DNA from: Porticoccaceae bacterium
Lineage (GTDB): Bacteria; Pseudomonadota; Gammaproteobacteria; Pseudomonadales; Porticoccaceae
Assembly: GCA_902562425.1 (NCBI GenBank)
Contig: CACETF010000001.1
Coordinates: 124,001 to 188,000, forward strand
DNA length: 64,000 nt
Reading direction: 5' to 3'
Shown here: piece after piece, positions 56,591-64,000 of the stretch
Layout of the letters: the number at the start of each line of letters is the position of its first letter
How positions within the stretch are numbered: position 1 is the first letter of the stretch
The notes under the pieces: generated by a model
Database searches by the model: none
The model's input: the letters and a program-made list of their open reading frames with translations, nothing else
What the model was told of the DNA's origin: nothing
Program-made: the position numbers and the translations under genes

Positions 56591-57172
56591 TCACATAAGC
56601 TTTTTTGTTAAACGGGCTATGTTTCTGCCCTGCGTGCGGCAGATTTGCCGTTCTTCAGGTGACAATTCATCTGATTCTACATGTGAAGATCCATAAGGTG
56701 TTCCGCCATGCTTTGTTTTGTTGAGCGCGGTTTCCGAATAAGGAACGCCGCACAAAATCATACCATGATGAAGAAGAGGAATCATCATAGACAGCAGTGT
56801 CGATTCTTGACCGCCGTGAAAACTTGAGGATGAGGTAAAAACACCAGCTGGTTTTCCAATTAAGCCTCCGCTCAGCCACACATCAGCCGTGGAATCGAAA
56901 AAATATTTTAATTCGGCTGCCATATTTCCAAAACGTGTGGGGCTTCCAACTAACAGTCCTGAACATTCAGTAAGGTCTGATTCCTTACAATGCAAAGGGC
57001 CATCATAAGAATCCTCCACTAAGCTTGATTTACCAAGTCTGTTGATGGTGGGAACGGTACGCACCCGAGCCTCCATCGCTTCAGATTCGACTCCCAGCCT
57101 TAACTGTTCTGCGAGTTTCTCCACATGACCAAACCGACTATAGTACAAGATAAGTATATAGGGAGGGTTCAT
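56591..57172 (-). CDS. wrbA: NAD(P)H:quinone oxidoreductase WrbA
   Basis: This FMN flavodoxin-like enzyme makes two-electron reductions of quinones. The phosphate loop is YYSRFGHVEKLAEQ near residue 10-23, with GSPTRFGNMAAELKYFFD and TSSSSFHGGQESTL. The length of 193 residues is normal. It probably protects the quinone pool from redox cycling. It is followed by DUF2069 and sppA on the same strand. Confidence 0.95.
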   Translation of the reverse strand: MNPPYILILYYSRFGHVEKLAEQLRLGVESEAMEARVRTVPTINRLGKSSLVEDSYDGPLHCKESDLTECSGLLVGSPTRFGNMAAELKYFFDSTADVWLSGGLIGKPAGVFTSSSSFHGGQESTLLSMMIPLLHHGMILCGVPYSETALNKTKHGGTPYGSSHVESDELSPEERQICRTQGRNIARLTKKLM

Positions 57173-57345
57173 AGGTTTTGTTTAAGCTCTGTTTCCATTG
57201 ATCGTCTAGGCCGTCACGTATGTAGTAAGCAATACCCATTAATAAGGCTTCTTGATAAACATGCAATAATATACGAATTAAACGTTATTGATGGAGCTAT
57301 GGTAGTAAACTTAATCACAGTTATTTTTTAGGTCATGAAAATTTT

Positions 57346-57789
57346 ATGAAATTCAAAGCACTACTCTTTATTGCGACTTTAATTGGTTGCGAATCACATG
57401 AGTCGTACGCTCTGCGGAGTGGTAATGTAGTCAATTTTGATGATTTGCAAGGTCGATGGGTTCTCATCAATTATTGGGCTGTTTGGTGTGCCCCTTGCAG
57501 AAAAGAAATTCCTGACCTGAATAAGTATGCTAGAAATAATAGTGACAACGTCGCGGTCTACGGTGTTAACTACGATGGTGTTCAAGGAAATGTATTGGAT
57601 GAACAGGTGACAAGCCTTAACATTCAGTTTGATACGTTTCTTAATGATCCGAGATTTCGTTGGGACCTAGAAAAAAGTGATATTTTGCCGGAGACATTGA
57701 TAGTCAACGAGAATGGAGAGCTCCGCTATAGACTAGTTGGTCCCCAGACGATTGAAGATCTCAGTGAGTTGATACCAGGTACATTTTGA
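57346..57789 (+). CDS. TlpA/ResA-like thioredoxin lipoprotein
   Basis: The 147-residue protein has a short lipoprotein signal with Cys15 (TLIGC) and a thioredoxin fold with WCAPC (Cys48, Cys51). The cis-Pro segment is LPETLIV. Relatives reduce periplasmic disulfides, often in cytochrome c maturation. A thioredoxin of this type near wrbA is common in Pseudomonas relatives. The substrate here is unknown. Confidence 0.87.
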   Translation: MKFKALLFIATLIGCESHESYALRSGNVVNFDDLQGRWVLINYWAVWCAPCRKEIPDLNKYARNNSDNVAVYGVNYDGVQGNVLDEQVTSLNIQFDTFLNDPRFRWDLEKSDILPETLIVNENGELRYRLVGPQTIEDLSELIPGTF

Positions 57790-57829
57790 TTTATGAGCGT
57801 GAATATTTTTGAGCGAGGTCATTAAGCCG

Positions 57830-58603
57830 ATGGCTGTTTTGTTGACGGAGATTGTAACTGATGTGCATCACTGGAATTGCACTTTATTTAGCTTCAAGAC
57901 TACCAGGGAGAAAAGTTTTCGTTTTAGAAATGGGCACTTTACCATGATTGGACTCCCATCGGATGGAAAGCCACTGTTGAGAGCTTACAGTTTTGCCAGT
58001 GCCAATTACGAGCCGGAATTAGAGTTTTTTAGCATCAAAGTGCCGGATGGACCGCTCACTGCAAAGCTGCAGCTGCTTGAAGTGGGGGACAAGGTACTTA
58101 TTGGAAAAAAATCCAATGGCACTTTAGTCACAGACAATATGTTGCCGGGTAAAACCCTGTATCTAATAAGCACAGGCACTGGATTGGCACCATTCTTGAG
58201 TATCATCAAGGACCCAGAAATCTATGATCAATTTGAACGCATAGTCCTCACTCACGGAGTGAGATGTTTATCGGAGCTGGCTTATTCAAATTATTTGGAG
58301 AACGAGCTCCCGAAGGACGAGTTTATGGGGGACATTGTGCGAAGGAAGCTTGTATATTATCCTTCGGTTACCAGAGAACCCTTTCGTAATCAAGGGCGGA
58401 TTACCGATTTGGTTAGGACCGGCAAGCTTTTTGTTGATTTGAAACTCCCTTTCCCAACTTTAGCAGACGACAGGTTCATGATTTGTGGGGGACCCAGCAT
58501 GTTGAAGGAATTTTGTGCTATTTTAGAATCAAAAGGGTTTGTCGAAGCAAGAAATGGACGATCAGGGCACTTTGTTATTGAGCGTGCATTTATTGAATCT
58601 TAA
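57830..58603 (+). CDS. fpr: Ferredoxin/flavodoxin-NADP+ reductase
   Basis: Fpr exchanges electrons between NADPH and ferredoxin or flavodoxin. ATG 57830 gives 257 residues and aligns with the E. coli start (MAVLLTEIVTDVHHW); a TTG at 57809 is less likely. The FAD site is LRAYSFASANY, the NADP site STGTGLAPFLSI and CGGPSML. It could supply electrons for Fe-S assembly or the ferritin encoded next to it on the opposite strand. Confidence 0.94.
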   Translation: MAVLLTEIVTDVHHWNCTLFSFKTTREKSFRFRNGHFTMIGLPSDGKPLLRAYSFASANYEPELEFFSIKVPDGPLTAKLQLLEVGDKVLIGKKSNGTLVTDNMLPGKTLYLISTGTGLAPFLSIIKDPEIYDQFERIVLTHGVRCLSELAYSNYLENELPKDEFMGDIVRRKLVYYPSVTREPFRNQGRITDLVRTGKLFVDLKLPFPTLADDRFMICGGPSMLKEFCAILESKGFVEARNGRSGHFVIERAFIES

Positions 58604-58619
58604 GTATATTTATCTGTAG

Positions 58620-59078
58620 TTAAGGCTTAAAAACTTCCATTGCACCGGGGCTACGGAGCATCTTGTTGACCTCATCTAGATGCAGAGTTTCCTCAGTAAT
58701 CATTTCTCTGGCATATTCTTCCAACAGGACAGAAGCATTGGACTCGGCGAGCTTTAAAAGCCTGTAGTACATTTTTAAAACGCTCTTCTCATGCTCCAAA
58801 CTCTCGCGAAGAATATCACCAATATCGTGACGCTCGGTTTCTAGTAGCGCTCCGATTTTCAAGGATGGGTGCCCTCCCATTAACGTCACCAGTTCGCCTG
58901 CTCTATGCGCATGCATCAATCCCTCATTAGCGTTGGCTTTCATCCAATCAACAATTGGTATCCGGTTGTATCCATATACCATCAAAGCATAATGAGAATA
59001 TCGAACAACGCCAGCTAGCTCTGCTTCCATTATTTCGTTCAGTATATCAATAGCAGGTTGATTGTTTTTGTCATCCAT
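58620..59078 (-). CDS. Ferritin-like protein, bacterioferritin-related
   Basis: The 152-residue four-helix protein has the di-iron ligand pattern: Glu in EAELAGVVRYSHY, ANEGLMHAHRAGE, ESLEHEKSVL and ITEETLHLDEV. Alignment by eye to E. coli Bfr puts Leu at the haem-ligand Met52, so haem binding is doubtful. Ribosome site GAGGA precedes ATG 59078. It is likely an iron store or ferroxidase. Function beyond ferritin-like is not certain. Confidence 0.82.
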   Translation of the reverse strand: MDDKNNQPAIDILNEIMEAELAGVVRYSHYALMVYGYNRIPIVDWMKANANEGLMHAHRAGELVTLMGGHPSLKIGALLETERHDIGDILRESLEHEKSVLKMYYRLLKLAESNASVLLEEYAREMITEETLHLDEVNKMLRSPGAMEVFKP

Positions 59079-59187
59079 TAAGCGATCCTCAGGAAGTTAC
59101 GTAAAGCACTAATGGCCCGCTTGATTATATTATATTTACCGACTACATATGTCCACTTTGTTTTAGAGTGTGATACCCTATTTTGTT

Positions 59188-59997
59188 TTATAATTTTTTA
59201 GTTAAAGGCAAATTTTTGTGAATTGTTTGTAGACTGGATTTAAATAACTTTGGTGTGCTAGCCAAAATATGCCCGGTTGATAGATATTTTTCTCCCCCTT
59301 GGAAATCACTAACCATTCCACCAGCCTCTGATACAATTAAAGCACCCGCGGCGATGTCCCAAGGGTTTAAATACATTTCCCAGAACACATCCAAACGACC
59401 AGCAGCCACATAGGCTAGGTCAAGAGATGCGACTCCCATTCGTCGGATTCCCGCTGAATTTTTTGCAAATTCACGCATTGTTTTTAGATAACCGCTCATA
59501 TGATCAAATGATGGAGAATTAAAGGGAATTCCCGTCCCATAGAGGGCGCCCTCACGGGAACGTCGACCTGACACTCGAATGCGTCGCCCATTTAGAAATG
59601 CGCCGTTGCCTCTACTCGCGGTGAATTCCTCTCGTTTGAATGGCTCCAACACAATGCCATGCTCCAAATAACCTTTTGACAAACATGCAATTGAAACAGC
59701 AACGTGTGGAATCCCTCTAATAAAGTTGGTGGTACCATCGAGAGGATCTATTATCCACTCGAATTCGCTATTGGGATCACCACTTTTTCCAGTTTCTTCC
59801 CCGCGGAAGCTATGATGCGGGTAAGCTTTGCTAATATTTTGAATGATGGATTGCTCAGAGATTCGATCTACGTCCGTAACAAAGTCGTTACGCCTTTTTT
59901 CGTCTATCCTCACGACATCTAGGTTGTCTGCCGCCTTCACAATCATCTCGCCAGCAGCTCTAGCGGCTCTAAGAGCTATATTGCACATCGGTTGCAT
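59188..59997 (-). CDS. suhB: Inositol monophosphatase family protein SuhB
   Basis: From ATG 59997 (MQPMCNIALRAARAAG) the protein is 269 residues. Metal motifs are FRGEETG, WIIDPLDGTTNFIRG and WDIAAGALIVSEAGG. SuhB of E. coli also acts in rRNA antitermination with NusA. It is divergent from trmJ, the conserved arrangement. An earlier in-frame start at 60024 has no support. Confidence 0.95.
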   Translation of the reverse strand: MQPMCNIALRAARAAGEMIVKAADNLDVVRIDEKRRNDFVTDVDRISEQSIIQNISKAYPHHSFRGEETGKSGDPNSEFEWIIDPLDGTTNFIRGIPHVAVSIACLSKGYLEHGIVLEPFKREEFTASRGNGAFLNGRRIRVSGRRSREGALYGTGIPFNSPSFDHMSGYLKTMREFAKNSAGIRRMGVASLDLAYVAAGRLDVFWEMYLNPWDIAAGALIVSEAGGMVSDFQGGEKYLSTGHILASTPKLFKSSLQTIHKNLPLTKKL

Positions 59998-60107
59998 ATC
60001 ATGAATCCGTGACTCACAAGACAACGCTTATGATACCAGATCATATCAATTCTGTTAAACTCTGTTGATTAGATCTATGTTAAGTTTTGTGTCTCCCGAG
60101 GATTATA

Positions 60108-60866
60108 ATGTTTCAAGAAGGCTGCAGTCACAATATCCGTATCGTCCTGATAAACACCAGTCACCCAGGAAATATAGGGGGTGTTGCCAGGGCTATGAAA
60201 AATATGGCCCTTGATCAGTTATATCTTGTGCAGCCGCGAGAGTTTCCAGCTTCAAGAGCAGTATGGAGAGCAGCTGGAGCAACAGATATTTTAAAGAGAG
60301 CAAAGATATTTGATTGTGTTGATGATGCGATAAGAGATTGCGGTTTAGTGATTGGAACGAGTGCGCGTGGGCGAAGAATTCCTTGGCCGATTATTAACCC
60401 TCGTGATTGTGGAGCTAAAACTTGGAAAGAATCCTCGGTTCATCCGGTAGCGCTTTTGTTTGGTCGAGAGGATCGAGGCCTGACAAATGATGAGTTACAT
60501 AAATGTCATTATCATGTTCACATACCCTCAAATCAAGAGTATAGCTCACTCAACCTTGCCTGCGCAGTGCAAGTGATTGTCTATGAAATTTATTTGGCGT
60601 CCTTAGAGAAAAATGATTTAAACTTCAGAAAGCAAACTGAGTGGGATCAGCCAATAGCGAAAGTTGAAGATCTGGAAAGATTTTTCACACATTTGGAGGA
60701 GACCATGAGAGAAGTCGGTTTCTATGACCCTAGCAATCCAAAACAATTAATGACTAGGATGCGGCGGCTTTTTAGTCGCGTGAGAATAGATGAGATGGAA
60801 GTGTCGATTCTTCGTGGTCTGCTCTCGACGGTGCAACGTAAACTAAATATAAACACGAAATGGTAG
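60108..60866 (+). CDS. trmJ: tRNA (Cm32/Um32) methyltransferase
   Basis: TrmJ 2'-O-methylates residue 32 of tRNAs. The SPOUT fold shows INTSHPGNIGGVARAMKNM, GTSARGRRI, LLFGREDRGLTNDE and SSLNLACAVQ (knot). ATG 60108 with CGAGGA upstream gives 252 residues. In most relatives cysE and/or iscR follow; here the gap to iscS is 344 bases and empty of them. Confidence 0.96.
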   Translation: MFQEGCSHNIRIVLINTSHPGNIGGVARAMKNMALDQLYLVQPREFPASRAVWRAAGATDILKRAKIFDCVDDAIRDCGLVIGTSARGRRIPWPIINPRDCGAKTWKESSVHPVALLFGREDRGLTNDELHKCHYHVHIPSNQEYSSLNLACAVQVIVYEIYLASLEKNDLNFRKQTEWDQPIAKVEDLERFFTHLEETMREVGFYDPSNPKQLMTRMRRLFSRVRIDEMEVSILRGLLSTVQRKLNINTKW

Positions 60867-61210
60867 GGTGGGTAAGGTTAGAGCTGGGTAAAAGTACCTA
60901 AAAAGTAGCCAGCGAGTGCCTCAAATTTTTTGTAAGAAATGGTGTGGCAGTCGGAATTTACAGCCTAAGGGCGTCGCACCGGAGGCAGGAAATATGGTGT
61001 GTTGTCAACGGGCCGTTGGTTTTCTTGGAGAAACAGATTTTAAGCGAAACCTTCCCGTGAAAATTTGTTATCATCAAGATCATTTTGGAGAACAAGAGTA
61101 GGTACACACTGTTCTGACGCTTTTGCAGTATATTAGGAGTGAGAGGCTTGGTAAGCCCACGCAGTTAAGGAAAATAAGCAACGTTAATTATGGAAAAGAT
61201 GGAGCGATTT
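60867..61210. other. Gap trmJ-iscS without iscR
   Basis: The 344 bases before iscS hold no recognisable iscR or cysE. An open frame at 60916-61101 (61 codons, GTG start) has no match I recognise and lacks the IscR helix-turn-helix and C-x5-C-x5-C pattern. A TATATT (-10-like) lies near 61130. The stretch probably holds the isc promoter and possibly a leader. Confidence 0.4.
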
Positions 61211-62425
61211 ATGACAATGCCAATTTACTTGGACTATGCATCAACTACACCGGTCGACCCAGTTGTGGCAGATAAAATGATGGAGTGCCTTACTACTTCA
61301 GGGAAGTTTGGGAATCCTGCATCCAGATCACACGTGTTTGGTTGGGAGGCTGAATCCGCGGTAGAGGAAGCACGTGCTGACGTGGCTAGCATCATGGGTG
61401 CTGATCCGAGGGAGATTGTTTGGACTTCGGGAGCGACAGAGGCTAATAACCTTGCTATTAAGGGCTGCGCTCATTTTAATGTTCGAAGGGGCAAACATAT
61501 CGTTACATCTCGCATTGAGCACAAGGCTGTTTTAGATACTTGTCGGCAGCTGGAGCGGGAGGGATTCGAGCTAACATATCTGGACCCAGATGCAAGCGGT
61601 CTTATTCAGCCAGAAATGGTTTCAGAAGCAATACGGCAAGATACCACAGTTGTATCAATAATGCATGTTAACAACGAGCTCGGCACACGGAATGACATTG
61701 CTTCTATAGGAAAAGTCTGCCGCGATAGGAAAATATTTTTTCACGTCGACGCTGCGCAAAGCGCAGGTAAAACTCCTATCGATGTAGAGGAAATGAATGT
61801 GGACATGATGTCTTTTTCTGCGCACAAATTGTATGGGCCTAAAGGCATTGGAGCGCTCTATGTCAGGCGCAAGCCCCGAGTGCGAATCGAAGCTCAGATT
61901 CATGGTGGTGGGCACGAGAGAGGAATGCGGTCGGGAACTCTGGCTACGCATCAGATTGTTGGTATGGGAGAAGCGTTCAGACTCGGACGCGAAATGCTTG
62001 GATCTGAAACGGACAGGATCACTCGTCTTCGGCACAGGCTTTGGACGGGTGTTGCTGACATGGAAGAAGTGTATTTAAACGGGTCTGCGCAGCAAAGTGT
62101 CCCAGGGATCATTAATATTAGCTTTGCCTTCGTCGAAGGTGAGTCCCTAATCATGGCTCTAAGGGACCTGGCCGTTTCTTCAGGTTCTGCATGCACTTCA
62201 GCGAGTCTAGAGCCTTCGTATGTTTTGCGTGCATTGGGGTTGAATGACGAAATGGCGCACAGTTCTATACGATTCAGTATTGGAAGATATACCACAGAGG
62301 AGCAGATTGATGATACCATTAAAAAGGTGCGTAGAGCGGTAGGGAAGTTGCGTGAATTATCTCCGCTTTGGGATATGTTTAAAGATGGGATCGACCTCAA
62401 TCAAGTGGAGTGGTCGGCTCACTAA
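61211..62425 (+). CDS. iscS: Cysteine desulfurase IscS
   Basis: IscS takes sulfur from cysteine for Fe-S clusters and tRNA thiolation. ATG 61211, six bases after GGAG, gives 404 residues, equal to E. coli; ATGs at 61190 and 61199 lie before the ribosome site. The start [14 protein letters not shown], the PLP Lys in [13 protein letters not shown] and the active Cys in [17 protein letters not shown] are conserved. It is first of iscS-iscU-iscA-hscB-hscA, with no iscR upstream. Confidence 0.98.
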   Translation: MTMPIYLDYASTTPVDPVVADKMMECLTTSGKFGNPASRSHVFGWEAESAVEEARADVASIMGADPREIVWTSGATEANNLAIKGCAHFNVRRGKHIVTSRIEHKAVLDTCRQLEREGFELTYLDPDASGLIQPEMVSEAIRQDTTVVSIMHVNNELGTRNDIASIGKVCRDRKIFFHVDAAQSAGKTPIDVEEMNVDMMSFSAHKLYGPKGIGALYVRRKPRVRIEAQIHGGGHERGMRSGTLATHQIVGMGEAFRLGREMLGSETDRITRLRHRLWTGVADMEEVYLNGSAQQSVPGIINISFAFVEGESLIMALRDLAVSSGSACTSASLEPSYVLRALGLNDEMAHSSIRFSIGRYTTEEQIDDTIKKVRRAVGKLRELSPLWDMFKDGIDLNQVEWSAH

Positions 62426-62440
62426 CGTAAACATACTTTT

Positions 62441-62467
62441 AGTGCAAATAGTGCAAATAGTGCAAAT
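62441..62467. repeat. Three tandem AGTGCAAAT repeats
   Basis: The 9-base unit AGTGCAAAT occurs three times in a row (62441-62449, 62450-62458, 62459-62467) in the iscS-iscU gap. It might be a regulator-binding array or a replication-slippage product. Confidence 0.8.
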
Positions 62468-62541
62468 CGTGGCGAATATGTTAGCATGTGATGCGTAGGC
62501 TACTAAATATAACCAACTATTAAACTTTAGGAGGATTTGGG

Positions 62542-62925
62542 ATGGCGTATAGTGACAAAGTCATAGATCACTACGAGAATCCAAGAAATGTGGGAAAATT
62601 AGATGATACGTCTAAATTTGTTGGAACGGGCATGGTTGGAGCACCCGCATGTGGTGACGTGATGCGTCTCCAGATTCAGGTAGATTCTGATGGTGTCATT
62701 GAAGATGCTAAATTCAAAACATATGGTTGTGGTTCTGCTATAGCCTCCAGTTCTCTCTTAACGGAGTGGGTGAAAGGTAAGAACATAAATGATGCAGAAC
62801 AAATCAAAAATACAGAAATCGCGCAAGAATTGGCTTTACCGCCTGTGAAGATTCACTGTTCTGTTTTGGCTGAGGACGCTATAAAGGCTGCAGTCAGAGA
62901 TGTGAGAGGCAAGCAAGGGATATGA
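62542..62925 (+). CDS. iscU: Fe-S cluster scaffold IscU
   Basis: The 127-residue scaffold on which 2Fe-2S clusters form has the three cluster Cys in [20 protein letters not shown] and [10 protein letters not shown], and the HscA-recognition motif LPPVK just before the third. Ribosome site AGGAGG precedes ATG 62542. IscA begins 8 bases later. Confidence 0.98.
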   Translation: MAYSDKVIDHYENPRNVGKLDDTSKFVGTGMVGAPACGDVMRLQIQVDSDGVIEDAKFKTYGCGSAIASSSLLTEWVKGKNINDAEQIKNTEIAQELALPPVKIHCSVLAEDAIKAAVRDVRGKQGI

Positions 62926-62932
62926 AACCGAC

Positions 62933-63256
62933 ATGGCTATAACAATGACGGAAGCGGCCCAACTTCATGTGGCGAGGAACCTTTCAGCGAGACAAAAAGG
63001 TATAGGAGTTCGATTAGGAGTCAAGACTACGGGCTGTTCCGGGCTATCTTACCTTCTAGAGTTCGTTGACGAGGCATTGAAAGAAGATCGTGTGTTCGAT
63101 GTAGGCACAATTAAGGTCTTCGTAGATCCCAAAAGCTTATTATTCCTTGATGGTACCGAACTGGACTACGTCAAAGAAGGGATTAACGAGGGCTTTGAAT
63201 TCAAAAATCCAAATGTGAAGAATGAGTGTGGGTGTGGAGAGAGCTTCCACGTTTAG
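62933..63256 (+). CDS. iscA: Fe-S assembly A-type protein IscA
   Basis: The 107-residue A-type carrier has the three Cys in [14 protein letters not shown] and the C-terminal NECGCGESF. It transfers clusters to apo-proteins. It lies between iscU and hscB in one operon. Confidence 0.98.
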   Translation: MAITMTEAAQLHVARNLSARQKGIGVRLGVKTTGCSGLSYLLEFVDEALKEDRVFDVGTIKVFVDPKSLLFLDGTELDYVKEGINEGFEFKNPNVKNECGCGESFHV

Positions 63257-63276
63257 TGCCTTCATTGACGCTTTAA

Positions 63277-63831
63277 GTGATAAATTCGAAATCATATTTT
63301 GCTATATTTTCTCTTGAGATCGATTGGAATATTGATCTTTTGCTACTCAGGTCTCGTTATCTCAATCTTCAGAAACAGTTTCATCCCGACAAGTTTTCAA
63401 TGAAAAGTACTTTGGAAAAAAGACTAGCTATGCAAACTGCATCAGTGATAAACGATGCCTATGACACACTAGCATCCCCTTTAAAGCGTGCACAGTACCT
63501 TCTCGATCTTAGGGGTTATGGTACCCAGCAGGAAAAGTATACATCTAGTGATGGCTTATTTTTAATGGAGCAGATCGAGTTGCGAGAAGAGCTTGAAATG
63601 ATTGAGGACCAGAACCAGAACCAGAATCCGTATCAGGATTTAAGTAAAAGATTGGGGTCTCTTTCGACTAAAATTCGGCATCGATATGAAAGTTTGCTGA
63701 ACGATTTTAGCGAAAGCTACGCAAAGGGGCTACTCGATAATGCCCTCAGCGTGCTCGCTAAGATGCAGTTTTTTGCTAAGCTATTAGATCAGGTTGAAGA
63801 TCTGGAAAGTCGTTTGATTATTTGCGACTAA
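63277..63831 (+). CDS. hscB: Fe-S co-chaperone HscB
   Basis: The J-domain protein brings IscU to HscA. The HPD motif is in [11 protein letters not shown] near residue 37, and the C-terminal three-helix IscU-binding domain fills about 85-184. It has a GTG start at 63277. The chain has a Gln/Asn repeat (QNQNQNPYQ) at about 113-121. hscA follows 16 bases later. Confidence 0.96.
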   Translation: MINSKSYFAIFSLEIDWNIDLLLLRSRYLNLQKQFHPDKFSMKSTLEKRLAMQTASVINDAYDTLASPLKRAQYLLDLRGYGTQQEKYTSSDGLFLMEQIELREELEMIEDQNQNQNPYQDLSKRLGSLSTKIRHRYESLLNDFSESYAKGLLDNALSVLAKMQFFAKLLDQVEDLESRLIICD

Positions 63832-63847
63832 TCTAATTGGAACTCAG

Positions 63848-64000
63848 ATGGCACTAATGCAGATAGCAGAACCCGGAGTCTTCACCAGCGACAGGCGTCA
63901 ACCAATGCGTGCCGTTGGCATAGATCTTGGCACTACCAATTCTCTGATTGCAATTGTCGAGGACGGTGCTCCAAAAGTGCTGTCTGATAGCAATGGTGGT
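63848..64000 (+). CDS. hscA: Fe-S chaperone HscA, N-terminal part
   Basis: The first 51 codons of this Hsp70-type chaperone lie in the window; the frame is open at the edge. The phosphate-1 motif [14 protein letters not shown] is visible after a 20-residue leader ([10 protein letters not shown] start). HscA uses ATP to help release clusters from IscU. It is the fifth isc gene here. Confidence 0.96.
   Translation, partial: MALMQIAEPGVFTSDRRQPMRAVGIDLGTTNSLIAIVEDGAPKVLSDSNGG

Noticed and set aside
60916-61101. Open frame of 61 codons upstream of iscS as an iscR remnant
   Set aside because: It has several Cys but no helix-turn-helix and no IscR Cys spacing; no resemblance could be shown, so it is only described as part of the gap.
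61081-61140. IscR-type binding site upstream of iscS
   Set aside because: A TGAC...AGT arrangement near 61114-61128 is too degenerate to call without a matrix search.
61655-62400. Minus-strand frames of 126 and 149 codons opposite iscS
   Set aside because: Both are antisense to highly conserved iscS coding sequence with no family signature.
1-64000. CRISPR arrays, intact insertion sequences, rRNA genes
   Set aside because: No spaced repeats, transposase frames or rRNA motifs were found on reading the window.

Overview
This is a densely packed 64-kb piece of a gammaproteobacterial chromosome. It is AT-rich by eye (no base count was run), and gene order matches the Pseudomonas/Cellvibrio side of the class. 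Blocks recognisable from those genomes are lolB-ispE-tRNA(Gln)-prs-rplY-pth-ychF, hemA-prfA-prmC, smpB-transporter-ratA/bamE-fur, sfsA/dksA-gluQ-pcnB-folK-panB, rplM-rpsI-petABC-sspAB, rnt-pyrC, dcd-mrp-metG-rnf, purMN-DUF3108/DUF2066-hda, wrbA-DUF2069-sppA and trmJ-iscSUA-hscBA. Fur lacks the second Cys of the structural zinc pair, as in P. aeruginosa. The organism looks like a free-living aerobic marine-type relative of Pseudomonadales, but the sequence alone does not give a genus.

Layout. 1-1122: a decayed accessory patch with a frameshifted small secreted repeat protein, an integrase N-terminal relic and the elongator tRNA-Met beside it. 1.2-12.9 kb: translation, isoprenoid, envelope lipoprotein and haem genes (ychF to rhlB). 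13.1-16.7 kb: smpB, a sodium symporter, ratA, bamE and fur. 16.8-22.9 kb: panB, a deoxynucleoside kinase, folK, pcnB, gluQ, dksA and sfsA. 23.0-29.6 kb: an M15 peptidase, two different serine acetyltransferases, ahpA-like, serB, efp and epmA. 29.7-36.5 kb: zapG/zapE, rplM-rpsI, a cytochrome bc1 operon with cytochromes b and c1 fused, and sspAB. 36.5-42.4 kb: dolP, diaA, lpoA, rsmI, rnt and pyrC. 42.5-49.1 kb: an unusual four-gene Rnf/Rsx operon (A-D-G-E only), metG, mrp and dcd. 49.1-60.9 kb: purine genes, DUF proteins, hda, sppA, wrbA, a TlpA-like thioredoxin, fpr, a ferritin, suhB and trmJ. 60.9-64.0 kb: the isc operon without iscR, running off the window inside hscA.

Most genes are housekeeping. 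The strongest oddity is the Rnf operon. Subunits A, D, G and E are intact and translationally coupled, and both covalent-FMN threonine motifs are kept. The genes for RnfB and RnfC are missing from their usual place, and all four cysteines that hold the intramembrane 2Fe-2S cluster in RnfA and RnfE are replaced. rnfH is also missing from its usual place after ratA. This points to an Rnf-derived membrane flavoprotein complex with a different electron route. Other points are the fused cytochrome b/c1, a CysE pair of which only one ends in the Ile used to dock on CysK, absence of iscR, frequent TTG/GTG starts and a possible ATT start for hemA. Start sites given as preferred come from reading Shine-Dalgarno spacing and family N-termini by eye.
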